Below are positions 17,076-26,453 of a stretch of DNA of 64,000 nucleotides, one piece after another; position 1 is the stretch's first letter; each line of letters opens with the position of its first letter. The notes beneath the pieces are model-generated. The model saw nothing but the letters and a program-made list of their open reading frames with translations, did not search any database and had not been told where the DNA came from. The position numbers and the translations under genes were made by a program. The stretch comes from Pelolinea sp. (lineage in GTDB: Bacteria > Chloroflexota > Anaerolineae > Anaerolineales > Anaerolineaceae). The DNA is taken from positions 99,744-163,743 of the forward strand of contig JAAZOD010000009.1 of assembly GCA_012797975.1 (NCBI GenBank), read 5' to 3'.

Positions 17076-19420
17076 TCGACTTTTAAAATCTCCAAATCCT
17101 TTATTACCGATTGAGGTATTTCAACCAAATCTTTTTCATTTTTACGCGGAATGATGATGCGTTTTATGCCCGCCCGCTTGGCAGCGGTGATCTTTTCCCG
17201 CAATCCGCCCACTGGGAGAACCTTTCCACGCAACGTGATCTCCCCGGTCATTCCAATATCCTTGTAGACTTTCCGTTTGGTCAATGCGGAAACGAGTGCG
17301 GTTGTGATGGTTACACCAGCGCTCGGACCATCTTTTGGAATTGACCCCTCGGGAATGTGAATGTGGATATCGATCTTTTCGAAATCCACTTTTTTCAACC
17401 GGAGTTCGGTGCCCTTCGATTTCAAATAAGATAGTGCGGCCTGTGCAGATTCTTGCATTACATTTCCGACCTGCCCTGTGATCTGCAAATTTCCTTTTCC
17501 ATCTGTGATCAGCACTTCAACCGGCATGATCTCCCCGCCATTTTCCGTCCAGGCAATCGCAATGGCAGTGCCGGTCTCATCTTCGGCACCTGCTTCAAAG
17601 AAAAAATATTTGGGTGGCCCAAGAAACAGTTCGATCATTTCGGGGGTAACCGATTTGGGCAATTTTTGTTTTTCGGTATATTGACGGGCAATTTTCCGAA
17701 AAATTTTCCCAATTTCTCGTTCCAAATTACGCACACCTGCTTCATAGGTATAATCACGAATGACTTTGCTGACGGTTTTATCGGGCATCTTGACCAAGAT
17801 GTTTTTTAATCCATTTTCTTCAAGCTGCCGCGGAATTAAAAATTGCTTGGCAATTTCAATCTTTTCTTCTTCGATGTATCCGGGGAACTCGATCACTTCC
17901 ATGCGATCTAATAAAGCAGAAGGGATGGTATCCGTTGAATTGGCAGTTGTAATAAACATGATCTTGGAAAGATCGTAGGGCATTTCAAGGTAGTGATCAG
18001 AGAAGGCATAGTTTTGTTCTCGGTCCAGCACTTCCAGAAGCGCTGCCGCAGGATCACCGCGGAAATCGTTTCCGATCTTATCCACTTCATCCAACATGAA
18101 AACAGGGTTGATCGTCCCTGCCCGGCGCATGGTCTGGATCACTCTGCCCGGCAATGCACCGACATAGGTGCGCCGATGACCGCGTATCTCTGCTTCATCT
18201 CTGATCCCCCCCAAACTCAATCGGACAAATTTACGTCCAAGCGATTGGGCGATAGATTTGCCCAAAGATGTTTTCCCCGTTCCGGGTGGTCCCACGAAAC
18301 ATAAAATGGGTTGCTTGGTTTCGCCCTTTCCCAATTTTTCTACCGCAAGGTATTCGAGAATTCGATCTTTCGCTTTTTCCAATCCAAAATGGTTTTCCCC
18401 CAGGATCTGGATAGCGTGATTGATATCCAAATTGTCTTCTGACTGTTCGACCCATGGCAGATCAATGATCCAATCCAAATAGTTACGAATAATCCCCATT
18501 TCAGGAGAGAAGGACGGACCTTCCTTCAAGCGGCTTAGTTCTTTATTGGCTGTCTTGCGCACCTCATCTGGCAATACCAGTTTTCCCAATTTTTGTTGGT
18601 ATTCAATGATTTCCTGCTCCCAAATATCTTTTTCTCCCAACTCCAATTGGATAGCCTTGATTTGTTCGCGCAGGTAAAACTCGCGCTGGTTTTTATCCAC
18701 CTCGCGTTGGACCTTGCTTTGCAGGTCATCTTCAATTCGCAAAACGTCCAATTCCTGTGCCAGACAGGAATTGATGAACTGCAATCTTTCTTGAATATCC
18801 ACCATCTGCAGAATTTTGATGCGTTTCTCTATGGGCAGAGAGATGGCAGAGGCAATGACATCGGCCTGCCAGTTGATCTCTGAAATGCTCATTACATAGA
18901 CCCCAATATCCTCTGGCAAACTGCGATCGAGCTGCACACACTGAGTGAAGAGATCAAGCGTGATCTTACTTAATGCTTTGGTTGTCTTGTCATATTCCAA
19001 GTTTTCTGAAACCGGTCTGGCAATCACATCAAAACCAATTTCTGTGGTCACTGTCTTTTCGATGAATACACGGCGCCTTCCCTGGATCAATGCGGAATAA
19101 TTTCCTTCTCCCAGGTCAATCAGCTTGCCAATAGCGAATTCAATGCCGACTTTGTAGAATTGATCCGCATCATTTGCTTTAACCAAACCAATCAAAGTCT
19201 TCTTTTCCTGCAAGACATTCAGGATAACCTGAATATCGTTCATCTCTGTTACAAAAATGGGAGAAATCATTTTGGGAAAGATAATGAAATCTTTCAAAAC
19301 GAGAGCATTGGAATGAACGAAACCATTCGCATCCTGCGCTAAATTTGGAATTTCATTCAATTCGTCAGATCTCTGTAAGAGTGCTGCAGAAATATTCTCA
19401 TTCTTATCAGAATTATTCAT
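17027..19420 (-). CDS. lon: ATP-dependent protease Lon
   Basis: This 797-residue LonA-type protease degrades damaged and regulatory proteins in the cytoplasm. The N-terminal substrate domain covers about 35-230, the AAA+ module 330-560 with Walker A GPPGTGKTS and Walker B VFMLDE, and the C-terminal peptidase has the Ser700/Lys743 dyad (DGPSAG and GLREKI). The start overlaps the folC stop by four bases (ATGA), so folC and lon are one transcript. Confidence 0.96.
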   Translation of the reverse strand: MNNSDKNENISAALLQRSDELNEIPNLAQDANGFVHSNALVLKDFIIFPKMISPIFVTEMNDIQVILNVLQEKKTLIGLVKANDADQFYKVGIEFAIGKLIDLGEGNYSALIQGRRRVFIEKTVTTEIGFDVIARPVSENLEYDKTTKALSKITLDLFTQCVQLDRSLPEDIGVYVMSISEINWQADVIASAISLPIEKRIKILQMVDIQERLQFINSCLAQELDVLRIEDDLQSKVQREVDKNQREFYLREQIKAIQLELGEKDIWEQEIIEYQQKLGKLVLPDEVRKTANKELSRLKEGPSFSPEMGIIRNYLDWIIDLPWVEQSEDNLDINHAIQILGENHFGLEKAKDRILEYLAVEKLGKGETKQPILCFVGPPGTGKTSLGKSIAQSLGRKFVRLSLGGIRDEAEIRGHRRTYVGALPGRVIQTMRRAGTINPVFMLDEVDKIGNDFRGDPAAALLEVLDREQNYAFSDHYLEMPYDLSKIMFITTANSTDTIPSALLDRMEVIEFPGYIEEEKIEIAKQFLIPRQLEENGLKNILVKMPDKTVSKVIRDYTYEAGVRNLEREIGKIFRKIARQYTEKQKLPKSVTPEMIELFLGPPKYFFFEAGAEDETGTAIAIAWTENGGEIMPVEVLITDGKGNLQITGQVGNVMQESAQAALSYLKSKGTELRLKKVDFEKIDIHIHIPEGSIPKDGPSAGVTITTALVSALTKRKVYKDIGMTGEITLRGKVLPVGGLREKITAAKRAGIKRIIIPRKNEKDLVEIPQSVIKDLEILKVDHLDEVLEISLYPSAN

Positions 19421-20820
19421 TGAGTGTTTTTCTCCGCGAATTTTTCAAACCATGACTCCCTGATTGCAGCGGCGATAAAAACGCTTCCACATGCCAGGAT
19501 GATGTCATCTTTTTTGGCATGCTCTAGCGTGTATTCCAACGCTTGCTGAACATCTTCAATGATAATTGTATCGCAGGAAAGTGCCGGCAAGACCTGCTGA
19601 ATTACTTCGGGTTTCGCAGCTCGGGGATGGATGGACTTTGTCAATATGATCCTGTTCGCGATCTTGATAAAATTCTGCATCATTCCTGGAATATCCTTAT
19701 CTTCAGAAGCGCCGAAGATAATCGTGACCTTTTTTTGAGGGAACAATTCTTGTATGGTCTCAACCAACCGTTTCGAGGAATCAAAATTATGAGCGGCATC
19801 AATAATCAAATAGGGGTTTTTATGGAGCAGTTCAAATCTTCCTGGCCAATTTACAGTTTCGAAACCTTTCTGAATAGAACGATCGGAAATTGTGAATCCC
19901 TTTTCCTGCAATATTTTTAATGCGCAAAAAGCGGTACCGGCATTCTCCATCTGATGTTTTCCAAGGAGTGGAATATTGATTGATATCGCAGTTCTTTGTT
20001 CTTCGCGCGCCTCAAGTTCATCCAAAACTTTAATCGGATATCGGATTTGGAAAAATTGTTTTTCCAGATTACTTCTTCGTTCTGCGAATTCCAAAATTTT
20101 CCCGGTCTCGATCAGCGGTGCTTCTCTTTCTCGTGCGATCCTCCGAAAAACATCCAACACGGAGGGTTGTTGAGGAGAGACGACCACTGGAATATTCGAT
20201 TTTATAATGCCGGCTTTTTCTCCAGCGATCGCTTCCACCGTATCGCCAAGGATTCCCATGTGATCCAAGGAAATGGACGCAATGACAGAAATCTCAGGCT
20301 CTATGATGTTGGTGGCATCCAATCGCCCTCCCAGACCAACTTCAATGACACCAAAATCAATTTGCATTTCATGGAAATATTGAAATGCAACAGCGGTGGT
20401 GATTTCAAAAGTAGTTAATCCGTGGATTTTCTCAATAAAGGGATATAGCTGATTAATGACCCTTACAAATTCTTCCCGTGGAATCCGGGCTGCATCTACC
20501 TGGATCCGTTCAGTGTAATCGGATAAATGCGGTGAAGAATAGAATCCCGTATGATATCCTTCTGTGCTCAATACTGAAGCAACCATGGCAGAAATGGAAC
20601 CTTTTCCCTTTGTTCCCGCCACATGAATGGTTTTGAAGGATTTTTGCGGGTCTCCGATCGATTTCATGAACGAAAACATGCGGTCAAGATTAAATACTTC
20701 TTCAGAATATCGTTGCTGTTTCGTAAAACTGAAGTCAACTTTTGAGTATACGTAATCGAGCGCTTGATCGTAGGTTGCAATACTATGTTCCATTTCAATC
20801 AAAAACCTTTCAAGGGACAA
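19417..20820 (-). CDS. folC: Folylpolyglutamate synthase/dihydrofolate synthase
   Basis: FolC adds glutamate to dihydropteroate and to reduced folates. The 467-residue protein has the P-loop HVAGTKGKGS (about 67-76), the following YSSPHLSDYTERI, and the C-terminal Mur-ligase-type domain with IDAAHNFDSSKRLVETI. Folate supply fits the glycine cleavage genes elsewhere in the window. It precedes lon with a four-base overlap. Confidence 0.93.
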   Translation of the reverse strand: MSLERFLIEMEHSIATYDQALDYVYSKVDFSFTKQQRYSEEVFNLDRMFSFMKSIGDPQKSFKTIHVAGTKGKGSISAMVASVLSTEGYHTGFYSSPHLSDYTERIQVDAARIPREEFVRVINQLYPFIEKIHGLTTFEITTAVAFQYFHEMQIDFGVIEVGLGGRLDATNIIEPEISVIASISLDHMGILGDTVEAIAGEKAGIIKSNIPVVVSPQQPSVLDVFRRIAREREAPLIETGKILEFAERRSNLEKQFFQIRYPIKVLDELEAREEQRTAISINIPLLGKHQMENAGTAFCALKILQEKGFTISDRSIQKGFETVNWPGRFELLHKNPYLIIDAAHNFDSSKRLVETIQELFPQKKVTIIFGASEDKDIPGMMQNFIKIANRIILTKSIHPRAAKPEVIQQVLPALSCDTIIIEDVQQALEYTLEHAKKDDIILACGSVFIAAAIRESWFEKFAEKNTQ

Positions 20821-20846
20821 TCTTACTATTAATCCTTCACAACGAC

Positions 20847-20852
20847 TATAAT
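20847..20852 (+). promoter_or_regulatory. -10 box for a possibly leaderless DUF503 transcript
   Basis: A perfect TATAAT lies eight bases before the ATG at 20860. A normal start seven or eight bases after the box would fall on the A of the start codon. No ribosome site is present between them. The -35 region is weak. Confidence 0.45.
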
Positions 20853-20859
20853 TTTGTAA

Positions 20860-21144
20860 ATGATTGTAGGTGTATTGAACTTTCGGGTATTGCTGTATAA
20901 TTCCAGGTCGCTAAAGGCAAAGCGCAGCCAAGTCAAGCCATTGCTGAACTACTTACACAGAAAATTCAATGTGAGCGCTGCGGAAATCGGCCTTTTGGAT
21001 AATTGGGATCAGGCTCTGCTGGCCTGTGTGATGATAGGAAACGACCGCCGATTTCTGGAAAGCAGTCTCATGAAAATATATCATCACATGGAAGCTTACT
21101 TTAGAGATATTCAATTCGTAGAATCGAAAATTGAGATTTGGTAG
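20860..21144 (+). CDS. DUF503 family protein (YlxP-like)
   Basis: The protein has 94 residues. The start MIVGVLNFRV, then SRSLKAKRSQVKPLL and FNVSAAEIG, match the DUF503 pattern closely, which fixes the start codon. The family has a ferredoxin-like fold and is often found beside rbfA in ribosome-related clusters; its role is unknown. It is divergent from folC with only 39 bases between, and six bases precede the next gene. Confidence 0.85.
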   Translation: MIVGVLNFRVLLYNSRSLKAKRSQVKPLLNYLHRKFNVSAAEIGLLDNWDQALLACVMIGNDRRFLESSLMKIYHHMEAYFRDIQFVESKIEIW

Positions 21145-21150
21145 ATCGCT

Positions 21151-21942
21151 ATGGACCTATTATTAAAGGATAAAATCGCGTTAATCACTGCTTCAAGCAA
21201 AGGACTGGGGCTGGCAACTGCGCGCCAGCTTGCTCTGGAGGGCGCACTGGTTGTGATCAATGGGCGAGATGAGAAGAATCTTCTAGAAGCAAAACAGGAA
21301 TTGGAAAATGATCTTGCTGCACAGGTATTTGCGGTATCTGGGGATGTTTCCCATCCTGATTTTCCTACATTCCTGATGCAGGAGATACAGTACCATTTTG
21401 ATGGGCTGGATATTCTCGTCACCAACGCAGGGGGTCCACCGGCTGGGACATTGGATGATTTTTCGAATGAAGATTGGGAAAATGCGCTACAAGCCACCTT
21501 TCTCAGCCACGTTCGTCTGATTCAGGCGGCCAAACCACTCTTAATGAAATCGCAAACACCCAGTATTCTTACCATCACCTCCGCAGCGGTAAAACAACCC
21601 ATGCCAAATATGATTCTCTCCAATTCTATTCGTGCTGCCACGGTTGGCTTGACAAAATCATTGGCCAATGAATTGGGTCCGTTGGGGATTCGCGTGAATT
21701 CTATTTTGCCTGGTTGGACGGATACTGAGCGTGTTCAAAAACTGATGCAAGCGCGCGCTGATGCCAATCACACAACCGTCGCAGAGGAATATCAGAAACA
21801 GGCCTGTGAATCACCAATGCGCAGGATTGGAAAACCGAAAGAATTTGCTCGGGTAGCAGCATTCCTGGTCTCCCCTGCTGCTTCCTATATAAATGGGGTT
21901 ATGTTGGTCGTGGATGGTGGCCTCAATAAAGGATTATTTTAA
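21151..21942 (+). CDS. Short-chain dehydrogenase/reductase (FabG-like)
   Basis: The 263-residue NAD(P)-dependent oxidoreductase has a cofactor loop SSKGLGLATARQLA, NAGG in the centre and a C-terminal YINGVMLVVDGG typical of FabG-like enzymes. The usual YxxxK is atypical: the region reads NMILSNSIRAATVGLTKSLANELG, with Ser or Asn where the catalytic Tyr/Lys would be. The same change occurs in a branch of SDRs with the cofactor loop ASKGLG. The substrate is unknown. It abuts the radical-SAM gene with no gap. Confidence 0.85.
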   Translation: MDLLLKDKIALITASSKGLGLATARQLALEGALVVINGRDEKNLLEAKQELENDLAAQVFAVSGDVSHPDFPTFLMQEIQYHFDGLDILVTNAGGPPAGTLDDFSNEDWENALQATFLSHVRLIQAAKPLLMKSQTPSILTITSAAVKQPMPNMILSNSIRAATVGLTKSLANELGPLGIRVNSILPGWTDTERVQKLMQARADANHTTVAEEYQKQACESPMRRIGKPKEFARVAAFLVSPAASYINGVMLVVDGGLNKGLF

Positions 21943-23757
21943 TTGAAAGACGCTTCCATCTCTCCTCAAGAAATCAACGCATTCCTCGAAAGAACGCTTT
22001 TCAATATTGAAAAACCCGGTCGTTATATTGGCGGCGAATACAATCAAATTTTAAAGAATTGGGATTCTACTCCTGTCAAAACAGTATTGGCTTTCCCGGA
22101 TGTTTATGAAATCGGTTTTTCGAATTTGGGTCTGAATATTCTGTATGATGCTGTAAATAAAGAGCCCTCTTTTTTGGCAGAACGATGTTTTTCTGTGTGG
22201 AAGGATATGGAAATGGCTATGCGCATTTCTGGAATCCCATTGTTCTCCATTGAGTCGAAACACCCCGTACATGATTTCGATGTTTTAGGGATATCCTTAC
22301 CCTATGAAACCCTCTATACGAACACTTTAAATATGCTGGAACTATCCGGCATTCCCATTTTGAGAACGGAACGCCAAGATTCTGACCCTTTGGTCATTGC
22401 AGGCGGGCATGCCACATTCAACCCATCGCCCATGAGCGCTTTTATTGATGCATTCGTCATTGGGGATGGCGAGCATATCTTCCTATCCATCTTGGAACTT
22501 GTCCAAGAAAGGCTGCCCCGTGAGCAACTCCTTGAAAAAATCAGCAAACTGGAAAGTGTTTATGTTCCAGCTCTCTATGATGTGCAAAAATATTTCAGTG
22601 GTACCGGGCGAACGATTAAGAAGAACATGGTCGCCCACCTCCCCCCTGCACCCGAAAAGCCGCTGGTTCCAAACATTGAGACCACCCATAACCGCATCGC
22701 CATCGAAGTGATGCGCGGTTGTTCGCATGGCTGCCGTTTTTGTCAGGCAGGTTTTATCACCCGACCGGTAAGAGAACGCCCTCTTGCTGAAATTCTTTCC
22801 GCACTACGGACCTCAATCCGACAGACTGGATTTGATGAAATATCTCTGCTCTCGCTGAGCATCAGCGATTATTCGGCAATTCAGGACCTCATTCTTAATA
22901 TCACCAAGGAATTTAAAAGCCTCAAGGTAGCTTTATCACTCCCTTCTCTACGGATTGAATCTTTTTCGGAAGATTTGATGCAGGCGATCGACCAGCGCAA
23001 AGGAAATTTCACACTTGCTCCAGAATCAGCTACGGAAAGAGTACGAAACTCCATCAATAAACCAATTGCCGATGATAATTTGCTGGAAACAGCTTCTCTT
23101 ATTTTTCAAAAAGGTTGGACTTCCATTAAACTTTATTTTTTGATCGGTCTGCCAGGGGAGACCCTAGAAGATGTAACACACATCATCGATCTGTGCCGAA
23201 AAGTTAAATCGATTGGAAAAAAGTATGTTGGCGGACGTGCCAGGATCTCTGTCAGCATCAATACATTCATCCCGAAATGTCACACTCCGTTTCAATGGGC
23301 TGCCATGGATTCCATCGAAAACATCACGCAGAAACATATCATGCTGCGCGAGGGTCTGCGAAATACCGGTATCATCGTAAGTTTTCCTTCTTTGGAAACA
23401 TCACTGCTGGAAGGATGGTTATCGCGTGGAGATGAACAGCTTGCCAAAGTGATCCACTCCGCATGGCAAAAAGGTGCAAGATTTGACGCCTGGCAAGATC
23501 AAATGGACCTGGCAGTCTGGAAAGCAGCGTTTTCTGAACATGGAATCGATCCATTCCTCTACAGCCATCGTCAACGTTCTTTGGAAGAAGCATTGCCCTG
23601 GGATTTCATCGACGTCGGAGTGGCAAAATCCTATCTGCAGAAAGAATATAGATTATCTTTGGACGGTTCTTTGACCGGTGATTGTCGCGCAAATTGCCAT
23701 GCCTGTGGAATTCAGACTTCGTATGGTGTGCTTTGCCGGAATCTGGCAGGAGAGTAA
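21943..23757 (+). CDS. B12-binding-type radical SAM protein (TIGR03960 family)
   Basis: The 604-residue protein starts at a TTG directly after the previous stop, with AAAGGA eight bases upstream. Residues 30-220 form a B12-binding-like region and 245 onward a radical SAM domain with cluster motif CSHGCRFC. A C-terminal Cys-rich tail reads CRANCHACG. This family is normally followed by a DUF2344 protein, as here; the pair is widespread in Firmicutes, Chloroflexota and related phyla beside tRNA and rRNA modification or ribosomal genes. The reaction is not established. Confidence 0.9.
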   Translation: MKDASISPQEINAFLERTLFNIEKPGRYIGGEYNQILKNWDSTPVKTVLAFPDVYEIGFSNLGLNILYDAVNKEPSFLAERCFSVWKDMEMAMRISGIPLFSIESKHPVHDFDVLGISLPYETLYTNTLNMLELSGIPILRTERQDSDPLVIAGGHATFNPSPMSAFIDAFVIGDGEHIFLSILELVQERLPREQLLEKISKLESVYVPALYDVQKYFSGTGRTIKKNMVAHLPPAPEKPLVPNIETTHNRIAIEVMRGCSHGCRFCQAGFITRPVRERPLAEILSALRTSIRQTGFDEISLLSLSISDYSAIQDLILNITKEFKSLKVALSLPSLRIESFSEDLMQAIDQRKGNFTLAPESATERVRNSINKPIADDNLLETASLIFQKGWTSIKLYFLIGLPGETLEDVTHIIDLCRKVKSIGKKYVGGRARISVSINTFIPKCHTPFQWAAMDSIENITQKHIMLREGLRNTGIIVSFPSLETSLLEGWLSRGDEQLAKVIHSAWQKGARFDAWQDQMDLAVWKAAFSEHGIDPFLYSHRQRSLEEALPWDFIDVGVAKSYLQKEYRLSLDGSLTGDCRANCHACGIQTSYGVLCRNLAGE

Positions 23758-23762
23758 TTGAT

Positions 23763-24416
23763 ATGGAAAATATCGAAATGAGAGTCCGTGTCACTTATTC
23801 CAAACAAATCCCACTCCGCTTTACCTCTATTCTCGATCTTCAAAAGATTTGGGAAAGATCATGCCGGCGTGCTGGAATTCCCCTCCTTTACTCACAAGGT
23901 TTCCATCCGCAAGCAAGGATTCAACAGGCATCTCCTCTCCCCCTGGGTTTTTGTGGAGAGAGAGAAATCATCGATTTTTGGGTTGAACCGTCACCCGCAA
24001 AACTCTTCCAAGAAAGCTCCATTAACCCTTTTCTTCCTCAAGGTCTACAGGTTCTGCAAACTGAATTCGTCGATCCTTTCTCCAAATCGCTTCAGCCATT
24101 CGTAGATGCTTCGGATTACTCCATCTCATTTTTTGACCCGCTCTCTGAAAAGGATCTTGCTGTCCTGCTGGAGAAGATTCAAACTTCTGAGACAATTCTT
24201 TTTACCAAGCATAACGGAAAACAATATGACCTGAAGCCACTGATCCGATCCATCGGTGTAAAGACTGATCCTTCTAGCAAGCCATCCTTCACGATTTCCC
24301 TATCCAGTTCTCCCAATGCAAACGGCAGACCTGACCATGTACTACAGTATTTTCACTATGCACCCTCTCATTGTCTAATTACCCGAACCATGATTCACTT
24401 TTTGAACTATGTCTAG
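23763..24416 (+). CDS. DUF2344 partner of the radical SAM protein (TIGR03936)
   Basis: The chosen ATG at 23763 lies five bases after the preceding stop and gives 217 residues; a start at 23778 (MRVRVTYSK) is also possible. An in-frame ATG at 23682 lies inside the upstream gene and is rejected. Recognisable blocks are RVTYSKQIPLRFTS, GIPLLYSQGFHPQARI and ASPLPLGFCGEREIIDFWV. The family is always linked to, or fused with, the upstream radical SAM enzyme and probably works with it. Confidence 0.85.
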   Translation: MENIEMRVRVTYSKQIPLRFTSILDLQKIWERSCRRAGIPLLYSQGFHPQARIQQASPLPLGFCGEREIIDFWVEPSPAKLFQESSINPFLPQGLQVLQTEFVDPFSKSLQPFVDASDYSISFFDPLSEKDLAVLLEKIQTSETILFTKHNGKQYDLKPLIRSIGVKTDPSSKPSFTISLSSSPNANGRPDHVLQYFHYAPSHCLITRTMIHFLNYV

Positions 24417-25041
24417 TTATGTGATTTTGCAATGTGGCAATAAAAAATGCAATTTTCGTTTTCCTGCGGAAAAGGAAAATTTCAATATTTACTGCCCTTT
24501 TTGCGGCGAAAGGCTTGAAGTGTTGGAATATACGTTGGATACTGGCTATGCGCAATACAAGAGAAATCCACATCTCCATCTCGAATGTATACTGGATAAC
24601 GTGCGCTCTAGCTACAATGTAGGGGCAATTTTCCGCTCTGCTAGCGCTTTTTCTATTGACCATCTCGATTTATGTGGTTTTACCCCCACCCCTGATCAGG
24701 CCAAAGTCCTGAAAACCAGTCTCGGCGCTGAAAAACAGGTTTCCTGGAGTTATGAGCGCAATGCGTTGTCCCTCATCCAGCAGAAAAAAACCGAAAGATC
24801 CTGTTCGATTTATTCTATTGAAGCATCCTTAACCGCCACTTCCTTGTTAAATGCTATGGGAAAACGATCTGCACAGCATATTCTGCTCGTTTTTGGCAAT
24901 GAAATTTTCGGAGTCGATCCTGAGATACGGCGGTTGAGCGATGCGGTCCTGCAAATTCCTATCACAGGCGATAAGAAATCATTGAACGTATCGACCGCTT
25001 TTGCGATCGCTGTATTCTACTTTTCAATGTTCCATCAGTAA
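24409..25041 (+). CDS. SpoU/TrmH-family RNA methyltransferase with N-terminal zinc ribbon
   Basis: The protein has 210 residues. Residues 60-210 carry the three SPOUT motifs: NVRSSYNVGAIFRSASAF, LVFGNEIFGVDPEI and IPITGDKKSLNVSTAFAIAV. They predict 2'-O-ribose methylation of tRNA or rRNA using S-adenosylmethionine. Residues 9-32 hold four cysteines (C9, C14, C29, C32) like a zinc ribbon, an unusual addition that may bind RNA. The start overlaps the DUF2344 gene by eight bases. The 3' end overlaps the convergent NTPase gene by 18 bases. Confidence 0.85.
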   Translation: MSSYVILQCGNKKCNFRFPAEKENFNIYCPFCGERLEVLEYTLDTGYAQYKRNPHLHLECILDNVRSSYNVGAIFRSASAFSIDHLDLCGFTPTPDQAKVLKTSLGAEKQVSWSYERNALSLIQQKKTERSCSIYSIEASLTATSLLNAMGKRSAQHILLVFGNEIFGVDPEIRRLSDAVLQIPITGDKKSLNVSTAFAIAVFYFSMFHQ

Positions 25042-25581
25042 ATCATGCAAAATTCCATCAATATAGGATTTCTTTTCTTGCATTCCGTCATCGAGATCAA
25101 TGATCTGGTATGAAATATTTGCTTTTTCGCATATCTGAATAATTTTAGATAACATATCTTTCCGAACAGTAATTACGGCATGGCGATATCGTTTCTCTTG
25201 CAATATTGCCAGCCCCGATTGCCAGCCTTTCCTCTCCATAACCTCATATATACCAATTTCATCAAGAAAAAAAATACCGCTGCTCTCAAATCGCATATTC
25301 TTTAGTTGCTTATTTCCCCACTCAATTGTCGCTTCACGCATTAACCATTTTTTAGCAGACTTGTCGGCTTTCCAAACAGGGTTTATATCCGCCAGTATTC
25401 TTTTCTCTTTTGTGGCAACATCCCAAACCTGAATGGCTATTCGTTCATTTCCTCTGTACTCACCAGGTGAAATCAATCCCCCAAAGGGAATACCGCTGTG
25501 CTGCACTCCCTCGATGATTTCCATCATCATGACCGTCTTTCCGGAATTTTGTCTTCCGGTAATCATCCAAACCTCTGGCAA
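25024..25581 (-). CDS. P-loop NTPase, nucleoside-triphosphatase (THEP1)-like
   Basis: The 185-residue protein has Walker A GRQNSGKT (about 9-16) and Walker B FFLDEIGIYE (about 104-113), with length and layout of the small NTPase_1/THEP1 family that hydrolyses nucleoside triphosphates. Some members sit next to molybdenum or tungsten cofactor genes, but no such gene is near. It follows a PadR regulator by eight bases, so it is probably controlled by it. Confidence 0.7.
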   Translation of the reverse strand: MPEVWMITGRQNSGKTVMMMEIIEGVQHSGIPFGGLISPGEYRGNERIAIQVWDVATKEKRILADINPVWKADKSAKKWLMREATIEWGNKQLKNMRFESSGIFFLDEIGIYEVMERKGWQSGLAILQEKRYRHAVITVRKDMLSKIIQICEKANISYQIIDLDDGMQEKKSYIDGILHDLLMEH

Positions 25582-25589
25582 TTCGAAAT

Positions 25590-26123
25590 TTAAACCCCCT
25601 GTTCTTTATTTTTCAGTTCTTCCAGCCAATTTATGTAACTTTTGATCTGCATAGATCGAAAAGAGTTCACAATGCCCACAAATTCAGATTCCGGTACTGG
25701 TTGTGAGCTCGTATGTTCCACCCATTGGTTGCACTCTCTGATTTGGTCACAGATCAATTGATGCGCAATTTGCGGGCTCTCTTTGTGTGCAAAGAATAAT
25801 TTTGATAGAAAAACCTGTCTAATTTCTCTTCCATGATTGACCGGCCCACGTACCCAGCTTTGAAAAAGATCTTTTCCTTTCTCTGTGATCTCAAAATATT
25901 TTTTGGGTGGATAACTGATGTCATCCATAATCTTTGTCGAAGGCATGATGGCTTCCCCTTTTTCCAGCACATCCAGCAAGCCATAGATATTGGTGATCTT
26001 TATTTTCCAGACTGCACCGATCCCTTCAGGATCATTTAGTTCTTTATGAATCTGATAGCCATGCTTTGGACCATCCGCTAAAATTCCTAGAATAATAAAA
26101 TGAATACATCGTAAGTTGTTCAT
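25590..26123 (-). CDS. PadR-family transcriptional regulator
   Basis: The 177-residue protein begins HFIILGILADGPKHGYQIHKEL and continues NIYGLLDVLEKGEA and KYFEITEKGKDLFQSWV, the PadR winged helix, followed by an all-helical Vir-type dimerisation domain. It heads a two-gene operon with the NTPase. A TATAAT (26161-26156 on the minus strand) overlaps the divergent FmdB promoter. The inducer is unknown. Confidence 0.88.
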   Translation of the reverse strand: MNNLRCIHFIILGILADGPKHGYQIHKELNDPEGIGAVWKIKITNIYGLLDVLEKGEAIMPSTKIMDDISYPPKKYFEITEKGKDLFQSWVRGPVNHGREIRQVFLSKLFFAHKESPQIAHQLICDQIRECNQWVEHTSSQPVPESEFVGIVNSFRSMQIKSYINWLEELKNKEQGV

Positions 26124-26165
26124 AGATCAACTTTTTCTTCCCGGTTTTTCAATTCATTATAGCAT

Positions 26166-26194
26166 TTGACTCCCCTTCTTTTCGAAGTTACAAT
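26166..26194 (+). promoter_or_regulatory. Promoter of the FmdB-like gene
   Basis: TTGACT (26166-26171) and TACAAT (26189-26194) are 17 bases apart. Transcription would start about 17 bases before the start codon. It overlaps the outward promoter of padR. Confidence 0.65.
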
Positions 26195-26217
26195 CATTTC
26201 TTTGGAAGGAACGGAAA

Positions 26218-26442
26218 ATGCCTATCTACGAGTACATTTGCACACACTGCGGGGCAATCTTCGATCAAATCAGACCTTTTTCCCAAGCCGATCAACCCAT
26301 TGCTTGCCCCCACTGTGCACGCCAGGAAACGAAAAGAAAATTAACCACTTGCTTTTCTCATAATGAATCGGGGGATAATTCCCATCCCGCTCATTCATGC
26401 AGTTCCTGCAGCGGCGGTTCCTGTTCCAATTGCCATTCATAG
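26218..26442 (+). CDS. FmdB-family zinc ribbon protein
   Basis: The 74 residues start MPIYEYICTHCG with a second pair CPHC, the FmdB (CxxC_CxxC_SSSS) zinc ribbon. The C-terminus is rich in Cys and Ser (SCSSCSGGSCSNC), typical of the family. A ribosome site GGAAGGAA lies before the ATG. Such proteins are thought to act as regulators or metal-binding accessories; no specific function is known. Confidence 0.9.
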   Translation: MPIYEYICTHCGAIFDQIRPFSQADQPIACPHCARQETKRKLTTCFSHNESGDNSHPAHSCSSCSGGSCSNCHS

Positions 26443-26453
26443 CGGAGGAAATC

